Of a stretch of DNA of 56,222 bases, positions 25,849 through 35,769 are shown one piece after another. This stretch comes from an uncultured Alphaproteobacteria bacterium (GTDB lineage: Bacteria; Pseudomonadota; Alphaproteobacteria; HIMB59; GCA-002718135), in contig CACOPD010000007.1 of NCBI GenBank assembly GCA_902628835.1, forward strand, positions 1 through 56,222, given 5' to 3'. The stretch's first letter is position 1. Each line of letters begins with the position of its first letter. Under the pieces are notes generated by a model. That model worked only from the letters and a program-made list of their open reading frames with translations. It made no database searches and was not told the origin of the DNA. Made by a program: the position numbers and the translations under genes.

Positions 25849-26687
25849 TGAAACAGATAAAAAAAATTGCTTTTTGGTTATTAGTTCTTTTTCTCTTAAT
25901 ACTCATATGTTTACCTGGCATATGGATATTTGTTAGTGCGTTTCGTCCTAACCCTGAAATATTATCAAAACCAGCAAATTGGATACCAGATAGATGGACA
26001 ATTCATCAATTTACACAAATGTTTAGTATTAATGGATATGTGTCTGTCCCAGCATTTAAATATTTAATGAATTCAGTAATAATTTCTTCTGTTAGTACAG
26101 TAATTGCAATCACAATTGGGATGATGGGTGGCTACGCTTTTGCAAGATTTAATTTCAGAGGAAAAAATTCAATTTTCTTAAGCTTAATGCTTGCAAGAGC
26201 AGTACCTGGAATTTCATTGAGCTTACCCCTATTCATACTATTTGCTAAACTTGGCATTATTAATACTTCATTTGGAGTTATTCTCGTTTATGTAGCAATG
26301 AATGTCCCATTTACTATTTGGTTGACCGATGGTTTTTTTAGGCAAATACCAAAAGAAATGTCAGAAGTTGCAAGAACAGATGGATGTACAAGATTGCAAG
26401 CCTTTTGGAATGTTGAATTACCATTAGCAGGGCCTGGAATCGGTGCGGCAGCTATATTCGCTTTTTTATTATCATGGAATGAATATGCTTTAGCATCAAT
26501 TATAACTCGAACGGTTCATTCAAAAACTTTACCAATTGGGATGATGGATTATCTTGATGAATTTACAATAAATTGGGCAGGTATGTGTGCTATAGCAGTT
26601 GTAATGATAATTCCTGCATTAATTCTTACATTCATTGTTCAAAAACACTTAGTTTCCGGATTAACATTTGGAGGAGTAAAAGGTTAA
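25848..26687 (+). CDS. carbohydrate ABC transporter permease (MalG-like)
   Basis: A 279-residue six-helix permease with the EAA loop EVARTDGCTRLQAFWNVELP and a C-terminus close to MalG. It pairs with the preceding MalF-like protein to form the membrane channel. Translation is coupled upstream through TAATG; the ATPase gene begins one base after its stop. Confidence 0.92.
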   Translation: MKQIKKIAFWLLVLFLLILICLPGIWIFVSAFRPNPEILSKPANWIPDRWTIHQFTQMFSINGYVSVPAFKYLMNSVIISSVSTVIAITIGMMGGYAFARFNFRGKNSIFLSLMLARAVPGISLSLPLFILFAKLGIINTSFGVILVYVAMNVPFTIWLTDGFFRQIPKEMSEVARTDGCTRLQAFWNVELPLAGPGIGAAAIFAFLLSWNEYALASIITRTVHSKTLPIGMMDYLDEFTINWAGMCAIAVVMIIPALILTFIVQKHLVSGLTFGGVKG

Positions 26688-26688
26688 A

Positions 26689-27783
26689 ATGGCAGAGGTA
26701 AAACTAAAAAATATAACAAAGAAATATGGTGATGTAACAGCCGTACAAAATATGAGTTTGGATATTCCACATAATGAATTTCTTGTTTTGGTAGGTCCTT
26801 CAGGATGTGGAAAATCTACAACTTTAAGAATGATAGCTGGTTTAGAGGAAATTAGTGGAGGAGAAATTTATATTGGAGATCAAGTTGTTAATGAAAAAGA
26901 TCCAAAAGATAGAAACATATCAATGGTTTTTCAAAATTATGCATTATATCCACACATGACTGTCGAAGAAAATTTAGGTTTCAGTCTTAAAATAGCAAAG
27001 GAAGACAAAGAGGAAATTGAAACTAGAGTCAAAGAGGCTGTACAAATTTTGGGTTTAGAAGAGCTAAGAAAAAGAAAACCTTCTCAGCTTTCAGGAGGCC
27101 AAAGACAGAGAGTGGCAATGGGAAGAGCAATTGTAAGAAGACCTGATGCTTTTTTATTTGATGAGCCATTATCAAATCTTGATGCCAAATTAAGAACACA
27201 AATGAGGACTGAAATTAAAAAACTTCATCAAAAGTTAAAAACGACAGTTATCTATGTAACGCATGATCAAGTCGAAGCCATGACTCTCGCTGATCGGATT
27301 GTTATAATGAAAGATGGAGTAATCGAGCAAATAGGAACACCACTTGAATTATTTGAAAAACCAGCAACTAAATTTGTTGCAACATTCATTGGATCACCCT
27401 CAATGAATATGATTGAAGCTAAAATAACTAATATTTCAGGTGAACTTTATATGGAAACCAATGATGGTATTTCAGTATTAATTCCAAAACATAAAAAAAA
27501 TTCCTTAGCTGAAGGGCAAAAAATCTTTTTTGGTTTTAGAGCAGAAGATATTGTTCCACTAAAATTTGGCCAGAAACCAAAAAATTCATGGAGTATGACA
27601 TCTAAGGTTAATCTTGCTGAACCACTTGGAACAGAAACTTTGATTTTTACAAATTTAGGTAACACAGAAGTTGTAAGTAGAATGTTTACACCTGAATTAG
27701 TAAATTCTAATGATGATTTAGAATTTGCATTAAATTTAGATAGAACTTATTTGTTCGATGGAGACACCGGTTTAGCTATATGA
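26689..27783 (+). CDS. sugar ABC transporter ATP-binding protein (UgpC/MalK-like)
   Basis: A 364-residue ATPase with Walker A GPSGCGKST, signature LSGGQRQRVAMGRA, Walker B AFLFDEP and the H-loop VTHDQVEAM. The C-terminal third is a TOBE domain, as in UgpC/MalK. It energises the MalFG-type permease pair. Its stop overlaps the RraA-like start by 4 bp, tying that enzyme to the transport operon. Confidence 0.94.
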   Translation: MAEVKLKNITKKYGDVTAVQNMSLDIPHNEFLVLVGPSGCGKSTTLRMIAGLEEISGGEIYIGDQVVNEKDPKDRNISMVFQNYALYPHMTVEENLGFSLKIAKEDKEEIETRVKEAVQILGLEELRKRKPSQLSGGQRQRVAMGRAIVRRPDAFLFDEPLSNLDAKLRTQMRTEIKKLHQKLKTTVIYVTHDQVEAMTLADRIVIMKDGVIEQIGTPLELFEKPATKFVATFIGSPSMNMIEAKITNISGELYMETNDGISVLIPKHKKNSLAEGQKIFFGFRAEDIVPLKFGQKPKNSWSMTSKVNLAEPLGTETLIFTNLGNTEVVSRMFTPELVNSNDDLEFALNLDRTYLFDGDTGLAI

Positions 27784-28436
27784 CAAGTTCTGCTGAAATT
27801 TCTGATAGGTTAGCAAAATGTTTCAGTAGTGTAATACATGATGTGATGAGAGATGACGGATTTAAAAATTTTGTCTTAGATCCTACAATTAAACCAAATA
27901 AAGAAAAACATAAAATTGCAGGCCAGATATTTACAATAGAAGGGGAGTCAAATAATAGTTTTTCTCACCATGAAACTTTGCTAGCTTGGACCGGTCTATT
28001 ATCAAAAGCACCAATAGATAAAGTACTCATATGTCAACCAAATGATAATAATATTGCTTTAATGGGTGAATTAAGTGCTGAAACATTACAAAAGAAAAAA
28101 ATTAGGGGTTATATTGCTGATGGTGGTTGTAGAGACTTAGAATTTATTAATAAAATTGATTTTCCTGTTTGGTCAAAATTTTATACTCCAAAAGATGTTG
28201 TTGCTTATTGGAAACCTACTAAATTTGAACAAACTATTAAAATAAATGATGTAGAAATCAATAATGGCGATTATGTAATGGCTGATATTGATGGAGTAGT
28301 TATAATTCCAAATGATAATGTTATAGAAATTTTAGAAAAGTCTGAAAAATTAATAGGTACTGAAAGTCAAGTTAGAAAAGCAATAAGAGAAGGAATGGAT
28401 CCTCAAGAAGCATATATTAAATATAGTGTATTTTAA
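27780..28436 (+). CDS. RraA-like / HMG-aldolase-fold protein
   Basis: A 218-residue member of the RraA fold family, which includes 4-hydroxy-4-methyl-2-oxoglutarate aldolase and oxaloacetate decarboxylase. The core DGGCRDLE motif is present with the arginine and aspartate kept (usual form DGxxRD). Operon position directly after a sugar ABC ATPase (4-bp overlap) favours a catabolic aldolase or decarboxylase on a keto-acid over an RNase regulator. Its TAA overlaps the convergent MaoC gene stop in a TTAA palindrome. Confidence 0.8.
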   Translation: MTSSAEISDRLAKCFSSVIHDVMRDDGFKNFVLDPTIKPNKEKHKIAGQIFTIEGESNNSFSHHETLLAWTGLLSKAPIDKVLICQPNDNNIALMGELSAETLQKKKIRGYIADGGCRDLEFINKIDFPVWSKFYTPKDVVAYWKPTKFEQTIKINDVEINNGDYVMADIDGVVIIPNDNVIEILEKSEKLIGTESQVRKAIREGMDPQEAYIKYSVF

Positions 28437-28882
28437 GTTTTTTTTCTTTCTACAAGAAGTATATGTTCAGAATAACAAACACATTTATCATTCTGATTTA
28501 AAATCTCACATGCTTCATTAACTTGACCATATTTTGGTCTTTTAGGATCATCTTTTTTTTCTTTTATAGTGACTTTCGTATGAATTGTATCACCTATAAA
28601 TACCGGATTAGGAAATCGTAATCTTTCAAAACCATACGTAAATGCACGTTTGTTTATTATTGATGCAGTAAGAGCAATTCCTATTGAAAAAGTACAACTG
28701 AACTGAGCAATTCTCTGACCAAAAGGCCCTTTTTTTGCAAACTCCGCATCTGTGTGATGAGGATAAAAATCTCCAGAGTGCATAGCGTGCATTACTATAT
28801 CAGTCTCAGTAATTGTTCTACCTACAGTAATCCTTTCGGCACCTAACACATAATCTTCAAAGAACTGTTCTATCTCCACCAT
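28433..28882 (-). CDS. MaoC-type acyl dehydratase (catalytic pair present)
   Basis: A 149-residue single-hotdog protein. The hydratase motif reads GDFYPHHTDAEFA, giving D38 and H43 at the spacing expected for the R-specific hydratase catalytic dyad. [11 protein letters not shown] is the conserved C-terminal strand. The family hydrates enoyl-CoA or related acyl thioesters. It is divergent from, and homologous to, the MaoC-like gene at 28931, so the two probably arose by duplication and may form a heteromer. Confidence 0.85.
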   Translation of the reverse strand: MVEIEQFFEDYVLGAERITVGRTITETDIVMHAMHSGDFYPHHTDAEFAKKGPFGQRIAQFSCTFSIGIALTASIINKRAFTYGFERLRFPNPVFIGDTIHTKVTIKEKKDDPKRPKYGQVNEACEILNQNDKCVCYSEHILLVERKKT

Positions 28883-28930
28883 TTTTATTGAATTAATTTC
28901 TCTCTATAATAAGGTATCACAATTGTAACT

Positions 28931-29494
28931 ATGAATAAAGATAATAAGTATGAAAATACAGTTGGTATTGAGTCTACCTATCCAAAGGATATGCCAAAAG
29001 AACATGGTGATATTCCTGTTTGGAATTCTGAAAATTGGTTTTATGAAGATGTAATTGTTGGTCATAAAATTAGATCTCTTCGCCGCACAATATCAGAAGG
29101 AGAGGCTATGCAATTTAATTGTATGGTTTTAGATATGCACCCTTATGTTGGTGACGAACATTTTGCCAAAAATGAAGGAATGTTCCAAAAAAGATTAGTA
29201 GCAGGAGCTATGGTTTTTTCTTATGGATTAGGTTTAGTTGCAACTAACTGTGTAAACTCTTTTAGTTATGGATATGACCGTTTAAGATTCATCAAACCAG
29301 TTTTTATTGGAGATACAATCTATACAATTAGAACTAATATGGAAAAAAAACCAAAATATGAAAAAATGGGTTTAGTTAGAACCAGTTACGAAGTTTTTAA
29401 AGGTGAAGGTGAAATCGTTCTATATTGTGAGCATCTACATTCAGTTTTATATAAAAAACCAGAAGACTTTAAAGATAAATACGAAAAAAAATGA
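28931..29494 (+). CDS. MaoC-like acyl dehydratase homolog, catalytic His replaced
   Basis: A 187-residue hotdog protein similar to its divergent neighbour over [19 protein letters not shown]. At the active-site motif it reads [13 protein letters not shown], so the position of the catalytic histidine is V73 while D68 remains. An N-terminal extension of about 40 residues is present. Loss of the histidine suggests a structural or substrate-binding role, perhaps in a heterodimer. Its stop overlaps the next gene by 4 bp. Confidence 0.8.
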   Translation: MNKDNKYENTVGIESTYPKDMPKEHGDIPVWNSENWFYEDVIVGHKIRSLRRTISEGEAMQFNCMVLDMHPYVGDEHFAKNEGMFQKRLVAGAMVFSYGLGLVATNCVNSFSYGYDRLRFIKPVFIGDTIYTIRTNMEKKPKYEKMGLVRTSYEVFKGEGEIVLYCEHLHSVLYKKPEDFKDKYEKK

Positions 29495-30624
29495 TTAACT
29501 TAAAGGGGATGACTTGGGATCATTCTAGAGGTTTTGACCCAATGGTTGCTACATCTAAAAAATTTCAGGAATTTCATAATAATAAAGTTTCAATTGAATG
29601 GGATAAAAGACCGTTACAAGCATTCGCAGATAGACCTATAGAAGATATGACTGATGATTATGATTTAATAGTAATAGATTATCCTCATGTTGGTGAAGTA
29701 GCTCACAAAGGACTTTTACAAAACTTAAATCTCAATGAATATCAATCTCAATTAAACGATTTGAAAAAGCAATCAGTTGGAAAATCTCATGAGAGTTATT
29801 TTATAGATAATAAACAATGGGCTCTTGCCATAGATGCTGCCTCACAGACCGCCTGTTACAGAGAAGATTTAGTTAAAGCACTTCCATCCAATTGGGATGA
29901 TCTTCTTTCATTAGCAAAAGAGAGAAAAGTTCTTTGGCCTTTAAAGCCAGTTCATGCAATAAGTAGTTTTTATAGTATTTATAACAACATTACTGAAGAA
30001 TTAATCCCAGAAGAAAAAAATTTTATTAATACAGATGTTGGTGTTAAAACCCTTACAATGATGAAAGCTGTATCTAAAGAAATAATCAATGATTGTTTAA
30101 GTATGGATCCAATCCAAACTGCTGAACTCATGACAGAGACTAATGATTTTTATTATTGCCCATACATTTATGGATTTTCAAATTACTCAAGAAATAATTA
30201 TAGAAAAAATATTTTGAAATATATTGATGTTTTAGATTTGTCAGGCAAAGGTCCATCAGGAACACATTTAGGTGGCACTGGCATAGCAGTATCAAATGTT
30301 AGTAAGAATAAAGATCTAGCAATTGAATATGCATTTTGGATAGCAGGTGCTGAATGTCAAAAGTCACTTTTTTACAAAAGTGGTGGACAGCCAGGAAATT
30401 CTGAAGCTTGGGAGGATGAAAAGATAAATCTAGAAACAAACGACTTTTTTAAAGCAACTCGTAAAACTCTTGATTTGGCATGGGTAAGACCAAGGCATAA
30501 TGGTTATATGGAATTTCAGGACAAAAGTGGCGATCTCATTAATGAATATCTACAAACAGAAATTACAGCTGAAAGTATTTGTGAAAAATTATCTGATATG
30601 TACAATAAGAGTTTCAAAGAATAA
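29491..30624 (+). CDS. solute-binding-protein-fold protein without signal peptide
   Basis: A 377-residue protein with overall similarity to family 1 extracellular solute-binding proteins ([13 protein letters not shown] near the start; [12 protein letters not shown] and the following YAFWIAG block late). It begins [17 protein letters not shown] with no hydrophobic leader, and the start is fixed by a 4-bp ATGA overlap with the MaoC-like gene. It should therefore stay in the cytoplasm. It lies between a MaoC-like dehydratase and a CaiB-type CoA transferase. I believe similar leaderless proteins occur beside CaiB genes in other alphaproteobacteria, but cannot check. Function unknown; a cytosolic ligand-binding or enzyme subunit role is inferred. 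Confidence 0.72.
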   Translation: MINLKGMTWDHSRGFDPMVATSKKFQEFHNNKVSIEWDKRPLQAFADRPIEDMTDDYDLIVIDYPHVGEVAHKGLLQNLNLNEYQSQLNDLKKQSVGKSHESYFIDNKQWALAIDAASQTACYREDLVKALPSNWDDLLSLAKERKVLWPLKPVHAISSFYSIYNNITEELIPEEKNFINTDVGVKTLTMMKAVSKEIINDCLSMDPIQTAELMTETNDFYYCPYIYGFSNYSRNNYRKNILKYIDVLDLSGKGPSGTHLGGTGIAVSNVSKNKDLAIEYAFWIAGAECQKSLFYKSGGQPGNSEAWEDEKINLETNDFFKATRKTLDLAWVRPRHNGYMEFQDKSGDLINEYLQTEITAESICEKLSDMYNKSFKE

Positions 30625-30632
30625 ATTATTGT

Positions 30633-31781
30633 ATGACTAAACCATTAGAAGGATTAACTGTATTAGAATTTAGCCAGTTTTTATCAGGGCCATATGCAGG
30701 CTTAAGACTTGCTGATTTAGGTGCAAGAGTGATTAAAATTGAAAGACCAGAAGTTGGAGATCTTTGCAGAAACTTATATATCAGCGATACCGATCTTGAA
30801 GGTGATAGTACTTTATTTCATGCAATTAATAGAAATAAGGAAAGCTTTGCAGCAAATTTAAAAGATGCCAAAGACATAGAGTTAGTAAAAAAATTAATTG
30901 AGAAGGCAGATATAATTACACAAAATTTTAGACCAGGAGTAATAGAACGTATTGGTTTGGATTATAAAAATGTAAAAAAAATAAATCCAAAAATAGTTTA
31001 TGGAACTATTTCTGGTTACGGATCTGATGGACCTTGGAGTTCATTACCTGGACAAGATTTATTAGCGCAATCTAGAACAGGTTTAGTTTGGTTAAATGGT
31101 AATGGAGGTGAAGCACCAACACCAATGGGTTTGGCGGTAGCTGATATGTTAGCTGGACATACTTTAGTTGAAGGCATTCTATCAGCAGTTATTAAAAGAT
31201 TTCGAACTGATAAAGGGTCTCATGTTGAAACAAGTTTAGTGGAAGCTTTACTAGATTTCCAATTTGAAGTCCTTACAACATATTTTAATGATGGTAATAG
31301 GAAGCCAGAGAGAAGTTCGTATAATAATGCCCACGCATATCTGTCAGCCCCATATGGAATTTATAAAACTTCTAATGGATATATAGCAATTGCAATGACG
31401 CCACTGCCTCAACTTGGTGAATTACTTAATTTAAATTCAATAAAAGATTTACATGATCAAAAAGAATGGTTCACAAAAAGAGATGAAATTAAAAAAGATA
31501 TTGGCGACTGGATTGAAAAACAAACAACAGAACATTGGCTAAGTCTTCTTGAACCAGCAGACATATGGTGTGCTAAAGTACTAGATTGGGAAACAATGGT
31601 TAAACACGAAGGATTCAAGATCCTCGATATGGTTCAGAGAATTAAAAGAGATGATGGACTTGATATTGAAACACTTCGTTGCCCAATAAAAATTGATGGA
31701 GAGATTTTTAAATCAACTAAGGCAGCTCCAAAAATTGGGAATGACAATAATAGTATTATGAAGGAATTTGGTATCTCATGA
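30633..31781 (+). CDS. CaiB/BaiF-type CoA transferase
   Basis: A 382-residue family III CoA transferase. EFSQFLSGPYAGLRLADLGA and VIKIERPEVGD are the N-terminal CoA-binding blocks, FRPGVIERIGLDY follows, and GLAVADMLAGH contains the catalytic aspartate. It moves CoA between carboxylic acids without a free acid intermediate. It lies in a run with two MaoC-type proteins and a binding-protein-like gene, and overlaps the next enolase-superfamily gene by 4 bp. The acid it activates is unknown. Confidence 0.88.
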   Translation: MTKPLEGLTVLEFSQFLSGPYAGLRLADLGARVIKIERPEVGDLCRNLYISDTDLEGDSTLFHAINRNKESFAANLKDAKDIELVKKLIEKADIITQNFRPGVIERIGLDYKNVKKINPKIVYGTISGYGSDGPWSSLPGQDLLAQSRTGLVWLNGNGGEAPTPMGLAVADMLAGHTLVEGILSAVIKRFRTDKGSHVETSLVEALLDFQFEVLTTYFNDGNRKPERSSYNNAHAYLSAPYGIYKTSNGYIAIAMTPLPQLGELLNLNSIKDLHDQKEWFTKRDEIKKDIGDWIEKQTTEHWLSLLEPADIWCAKVLDWETMVKHEGFKILDMVQRIKRDDGLDIETLRCPIKIDGEIFKSTKAAPKIGNDNNSIMKEFGIS

Positions 31782-32884
31782 AAATTAAAGATATAGAAAT
31801 TCGTATGTGTCGACACAAAGAGCCTGTCATGAAAGATTCAGAAATGAGAGATGGGAAAAAATCAGATTTAGAATTTTTAGTTATAACTTTTCAAACTGAT
31901 GAAGGCTTATCTACTTCAACTTTTGGCTTTGCAGGGAGGGGTGCAGAAATGGCTGGTGAAATCGCAAATTCAATTTTTAAACCTTTTTTTATTGGCAGAG
32001 ACCCACTATATCGTGAGCAACATTGGCATGAATATAGAACCGCAGACAGATGGTGGAACCACGCACCTATATATAGTTATGGACCATTTGATATTAATTG
32101 TTGGCTTCTCTCATCTATGCAAGCAGGCCAACCTCTTTATAAGTATTTAGGCGCTTATAGAGACAAGGTTCCAATTTATGGAAGTTCTCTAGTTTTAGAT
32201 TCACCTGAGGCTTACGCAAAAGAAGCCTTGGAATATAAAAAGAGAGGTTTCAATGCTTATAAACTTCATCCTCCTGGAAAATATGATTTTGATTTGGAAG
32301 CTCATAAAAAAACACGTGAAGCAGTTGGTGAAGAATTTAAGCTTATGAGTGATCCAGTTGCCCCTTATACTTTTGAACAAGCTCTACGTTTTGGAAGAGA
32401 GTTAGAAAAATTAAATTATTATTGGTACGAGGAGCCTTTGTTTGATGAAAATTTTCATAATTTAAGGGAATTAACTAGAATATTAGATATTCCTATAATT
32501 GGAACAGAGGTTATAGCAAAACATCCTTACAGTGTTGCTGAATGTATCTCTACAAGAGTTGTTGATATGGTAAGAGCTGACGTTTCATGGAGTGGAGGTA
32601 TTACGGCTACAATGAAAACAGCACACTTAGCAGAAAGTTTTGGTGTTCAGTGTGAAATTCATACAGCTATTTATCATCCCTTAGAACTTGTTAACTTACA
32701 TTGTTGTGCAGCTATAAAAAATTCTGAATTCTTTGAAGTACTTGTTCCTTATGAATATTTTAATTTTGGTTTAAAAGATTCTATAAAAGTCGAAAACGGT
32801 TATGCTCATTTACCTTCTAAGCCAGGTCTTGGTATTGATTTAGATTGGGATTTTATTGACAATACAACTTTCAAAAAAATTTAA
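31778..32884 (+). CDS. enolase-superfamily (mandelate racemase-type) enzyme
   Basis: A 368-residue enolase-superfamily member. AYKLHPPG carries a KxH second-strand motif, metal ligands fall in MSDPVA, WYEEP and GTEV, and CEIHTAIYH supplies the late histidine. It differs clearly from the neighbouring fuconate dehydratase and from the enzyme at 20754, so the window encodes three different acid-sugar enzymes of this superfamily. It begins 4 bp inside the CaiB gene and ends one base before the fucD ATG. Confidence 0.83.
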   Translation: MKIKDIEIRMCRHKEPVMKDSEMRDGKKSDLEFLVITFQTDEGLSTSTFGFAGRGAEMAGEIANSIFKPFFIGRDPLYREQHWHEYRTADRWWNHAPIYSYGPFDINCWLLSSMQAGQPLYKYLGAYRDKVPIYGSSLVLDSPEAYAKEALEYKKRGFNAYKLHPPGKYDFDLEAHKKTREAVGEEFKLMSDPVAPYTFEQALRFGRELEKLNYYWYEEPLFDENFHNLRELTRILDIPIIGTEVIAKHPYSVAECISTRVVDMVRADVSWSGGITATMKTAHLAESFGVQCEIHTAIYHPLELVNLHCCAAIKNSEFFEVLVPYEYFNFGLKDSIKVENGYAHLPSKPGLGIDLDWDFIDNTTFKKI

Positions 32885-32885
32885 A

Positions 32886-34187
32886 ATGACAAAGATTACT
32901 AAATTTACTGTTCAAGATGTCCGATTTCCAACTTCAAAAGATCTTACAGGGTCTGATGCCATTCATACAGATCCAGATTATTCAGCTACTTATGTAACAG
33001 CATTTACTGATGATTCAGAATTAAAAGGATATGGTATCGCATTCACAATTGGGAAAGGTAACGATATTGTTGCCGAATGTATAAAACATTTCTTTCCTAT
33101 TTTTGAAAATGTGGATTTAGATGAGCTGGAAAATAATATTGGTAAACTTTGGTTTAAATGCGTTGATCATTCTCAATTACGTTGGTTAGGTCCTGAAAAA
33201 GGGGTTGTACACATGGCTGTTTCAGCAATCTTTAATTGTTTATGGGATTTAATTTCTAAAAAACACAAAAAACCTTTATGGCAATTTATTGCAGAAAGTG
33301 AGCCAGAAAAAATACTTAGTTGGTTAACTTTCAAATATATCGAAGATGTTCTAACACCTGAGGAAGCTTTAGCAATTTTAACAAGAAATCAAAAAGAGAA
33401 AAAACAACGAATTGAAACAATATTGCAAGAAGGTTATCCATCTTACACAACTGCAGCAGGGTGGCTTGGTTATTCAGATGATAAAATAATTCAATTATGT
33501 AAAGATTATATGGCAAAAGGCTGGAGGCATTTTAAAATAAAAGTCGGTTTAGATCTTGAAGCAGATGTAAAAAGACTCGAGCTAATTAGAAAAACTATTG
33601 GCGATGATTGTTTTATTATGGTTGATGCAAATCAACAATGGAACGTAGAACAATCAATTAAACATATAAATGCGTATAAAAAATTTAATTTGTTTTTTGT
33701 AGAAGAACCCACAAGTCCGGATGACGTAATGGGTTTTGCCAAAATAAAAAAAGAAGTAGGAGATGTAAGACTTGCAACAGGAGAAGCTTGTGGTGGTCGT
33801 ATTATGTTTAAACAATTTCTAGAGTCTGGTGCAATGAACATTTGTCAAATTGATAGCTGCAGATTGGGAAGTATTAATGAAATAATAACAGTATTGCTAA
33901 TGGCACATAAATTTAATGTTCCAGTTTTTCCTCATGCAGGTGGTGTTGGTCTTTGTGAGTATGTTCAACACTTGTGTATGATTGATTATATTTTAATTAA
34001 TGGTTCTAAAAATGATAAAGTAGTAGAATATCAAGACAGTTTACACGAACACTTTATATATCCATGTAAAATTGAAAATGGAAATTATATGCCTCCACTT
34101 GATCATGGATATTCTATTGAAATGAAAGAAGATTCTGTTAATGATTTCTCATTTCCAAACGGTAAATATTGGAAGAATAATGTATGA
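32886..34187 (+). CDS. fucD: L-fuconate dehydratase
   Basis: I use the ATG at 32886 (433 residues, MTKITKF...), just after the previous stop; an upstream in-frame ATG would overlap it by 29 bp. The opening VRFPTSKDLTGSDAIHTDPD is the fingerprint of bacterial L-fuconate dehydratase and human ENOSF1. FKIKVGL (KxK), VDANQQW, VEEPTSPDD, ATGEACGGR and the HAGGVGLCEYVQH segment complete the site. It converts L-fuconate to 2-keto-3-deoxy-L-fuconate. It overlaps the KDF dehydrogenase start by 4 bp. Confidence 0.92.
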   Translation: MTKITKFTVQDVRFPTSKDLTGSDAIHTDPDYSATYVTAFTDDSELKGYGIAFTIGKGNDIVAECIKHFFPIFENVDLDELENNIGKLWFKCVDHSQLRWLGPEKGVVHMAVSAIFNCLWDLISKKHKKPLWQFIAESEPEKILSWLTFKYIEDVLTPEEALAILTRNQKEKKQRIETILQEGYPSYTTAAGWLGYSDDKIIQLCKDYMAKGWRHFKIKVGLDLEADVKRLELIRKTIGDDCFIMVDANQQWNVEQSIKHINAYKKFNLFFVEEPTSPDDVMGFAKIKKEVGDVRLATGEACGGRIMFKQFLESGAMNICQIDSCRLGSINEIITVLLMAHKFNVPVFPHAGGVGLCEYVQHLCMIDYILINGSKNDKVVEYQDSLHEHFIYPCKIENGNYMPPLDHGYSIEMKEDSVNDFSFPNGKYWKNNV

Positions 34188-34921
34188 GATTAAAAGATAA
34201 AAAAATAATTGTAACTGCAGCAGCACAAGGTATTGGAAGAGCAACTGCAATGATGTTTGCTAAAGAAGGTGCTTCTGTGATTGCAACTGATATTAATCAA
34301 GAAAAATTAGTTGAATTAAATAAACAAAATAATTTAATAGAAATCCAAAAACTAGATGCTACGAATAAAAATGAAGTTGAAGAATTCTGTTCCACTATTG
34401 AAACTGTAGATGTTCTTTTTCATGCTGTAGGTTTTGTGCATCACGGAACATTATTAGATTGCGATGATAAAGAATTTTATAATTCAATTAACGTAAATGT
34501 ATATTCAGCTTATCTTATGAGCTATAATTTGGTTCCTAAAATGTTAGAAAAAGGAAAAGGTAATATCATCATAGTATCCTCTGCAGCTTCTAATGTTAAA
34601 GGTGTTGAAAATAGGTTTATATATGGCGCAACTAAAGCAGCTTTAAATGGTTTTGTTAAAGCAGTTGCGGTAGACTATGTGAAAAAAGGAATTCGATGCA
34701 ATGCAATACTTCCTGGAACAGTAGAAACACCTTCCTGGCAAGGCAGAGTGAACATGGCAGCTGATCCAATGAAAGCTCGTGAAGATTTCATAGCTAGACA
34801 AGCTATGGGTAGATTGGCCCAACCAGAGGAAATTGCTTCACTCGCTACTTATCTAGCAAGTGATGAATCATCTTTTGTAACGGGTACGCTTAATTTAATT
34901 GATGGAGGATGGACTTTATAA
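34184..34921 (+). CDS. SDR, probable 2-keto-3-deoxy-L-fuconate dehydrogenase
   Basis: A 245-residue classical SDR with cofactor motif TAAAQGIGRA, catalytic serine in VSSAASN, YGATK and the C-terminal TGTLNLIDGGW. It resembles the DHRS6/Xanthomonas KDF dehydrogenase type, including the unusual TAAAQGIG instead of TGxxxGIG. It would oxidise 2-keto-3-deoxy-L-fuconate to the 2,4-diketo compound. Strong operon support: it overlaps fucD by 4 bp and the hydrolase by 1 bp (TAATG). Confidence 0.87.
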   Translation: MRLKDKKIIVTAAAQGIGRATAMMFAKEGASVIATDINQEKLVELNKQNNLIEIQKLDATNKNEVEEFCSTIETVDVLFHAVGFVHHGTLLDCDDKEFYNSINVNVYSAYLMSYNLVPKMLEKGKGNIIIVSSAASNVKGVENRFIYGATKAALNGFVKAVAVDYVKKGIRCNAILPGTVETPSWQGRVNMAADPMKAREDFIARQAMGRLAQPEEIASLATYLASDESSFVTGTLNLIDGGWTL

Positions 34922-35769
34922 TGAAAACATTAAGAATTAGAATTGGTAAAGAAGTAAAACCAGGAATTTTAGACTCACAAGGTCAAGTTCGTGATGCTTC
35001 ATCAATAGTAAAAGATTGGGATAAAGAAAATGTAACTATTAATAAGCTTAATGAAGTGAAAAAAGTTGATATCGGATCCCTACCTATAGTTGAAAGTTAT
35101 GATAGTATTGCTCCTTGTGTCTGTAAAGACAGTATTGGAAAGTTTATTTGTATAGGATTAAATTATTCTGATCATGCTGAAGAAACTGGAATGAAAGTAC
35201 CACCTGAACCAATCATATTTGCAAAAGCAACAAGTGCTATAATTGGCCCTAATGATGATGTAGAAATTCCTAAAAAATCTGTAAAGTCTGATTGGGAAGT
35301 TGAACTTGGAGTAATTATTGGAAAAGAAGCAAAGTATATTTCAGAAAGTGAATCACAATCACATATAGCTGGATATTGCGTTATTAATGATCTTAGTGAA
35401 AGAGAATTTCAGATAGAGCATTCAGGACAGTGGGTGAAAGGTAAATCATGTGATACCTTTGGACCAATTGGTCCATATTTGGTAACAACTGACGAAGTAC
35501 CTGATCCACAAAATCTTAAAATGTGGTTAGAGGTTAATGGTAAAAAGATGCAAGATGGTTCAACAAAGACTATGGTTTATAGTGTAAATTTTCTTGTAAG
35601 TTATCTAAGTCAATTTATGTCACTTCAACCCGGTGACATAATTTCTACTGGCACACCACCAGGAGTTGGGATGGGAATGAATCCCCAAGTATTTTTAAAG
35701 GCTGGAGATGTTATGAAATTAGGTATTGAAGGTTTAGGAGAACAAACACAAAAAACTATTCAAGCTTAA
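34921..35769 (+). CDS. fumarylacetoacetate hydrolase family, probable 2,4-diketo-3-deoxy-L-fuconate hydrolase
   Basis: A 282-residue FAH-fold C-C hydrolase starting at the ATG overlapping the SDR stop. CIGLNYSDHAEETG, PIIFAKATSAIIGP, the metal-binding DWEVELGVIIGKEA with its acidic residues, and STGTPPGVGMGM are all intact. By position and resemblance to LRA6-type enzymes it cleaves L-2,4-diketo-3-deoxyfuconate into pyruvate and L-lactate. The FMN dehydrogenase that would use the L-lactate begins within its stop codon (TAATG). Confidence 0.88.
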   Translation: MKTLRIRIGKEVKPGILDSQGQVRDASSIVKDWDKENVTINKLNEVKKVDIGSLPIVESYDSIAPCVCKDSIGKFICIGLNYSDHAEETGMKVPPEPIIFAKATSAIIGPNDDVEIPKKSVKSDWEVELGVIIGKEAKYISESESQSHIAGYCVINDLSEREFQIEHSGQWVKGKSCDTFGPIGPYLVTTDEVPDPQNLKMWLEVNGKKMQDGSTKTMVYSVNFLVSYLSQFMSLQPGDIISTGTPPGVGMGMNPQVFLKAGDVMKLGIEGLGEQTQKTIQA

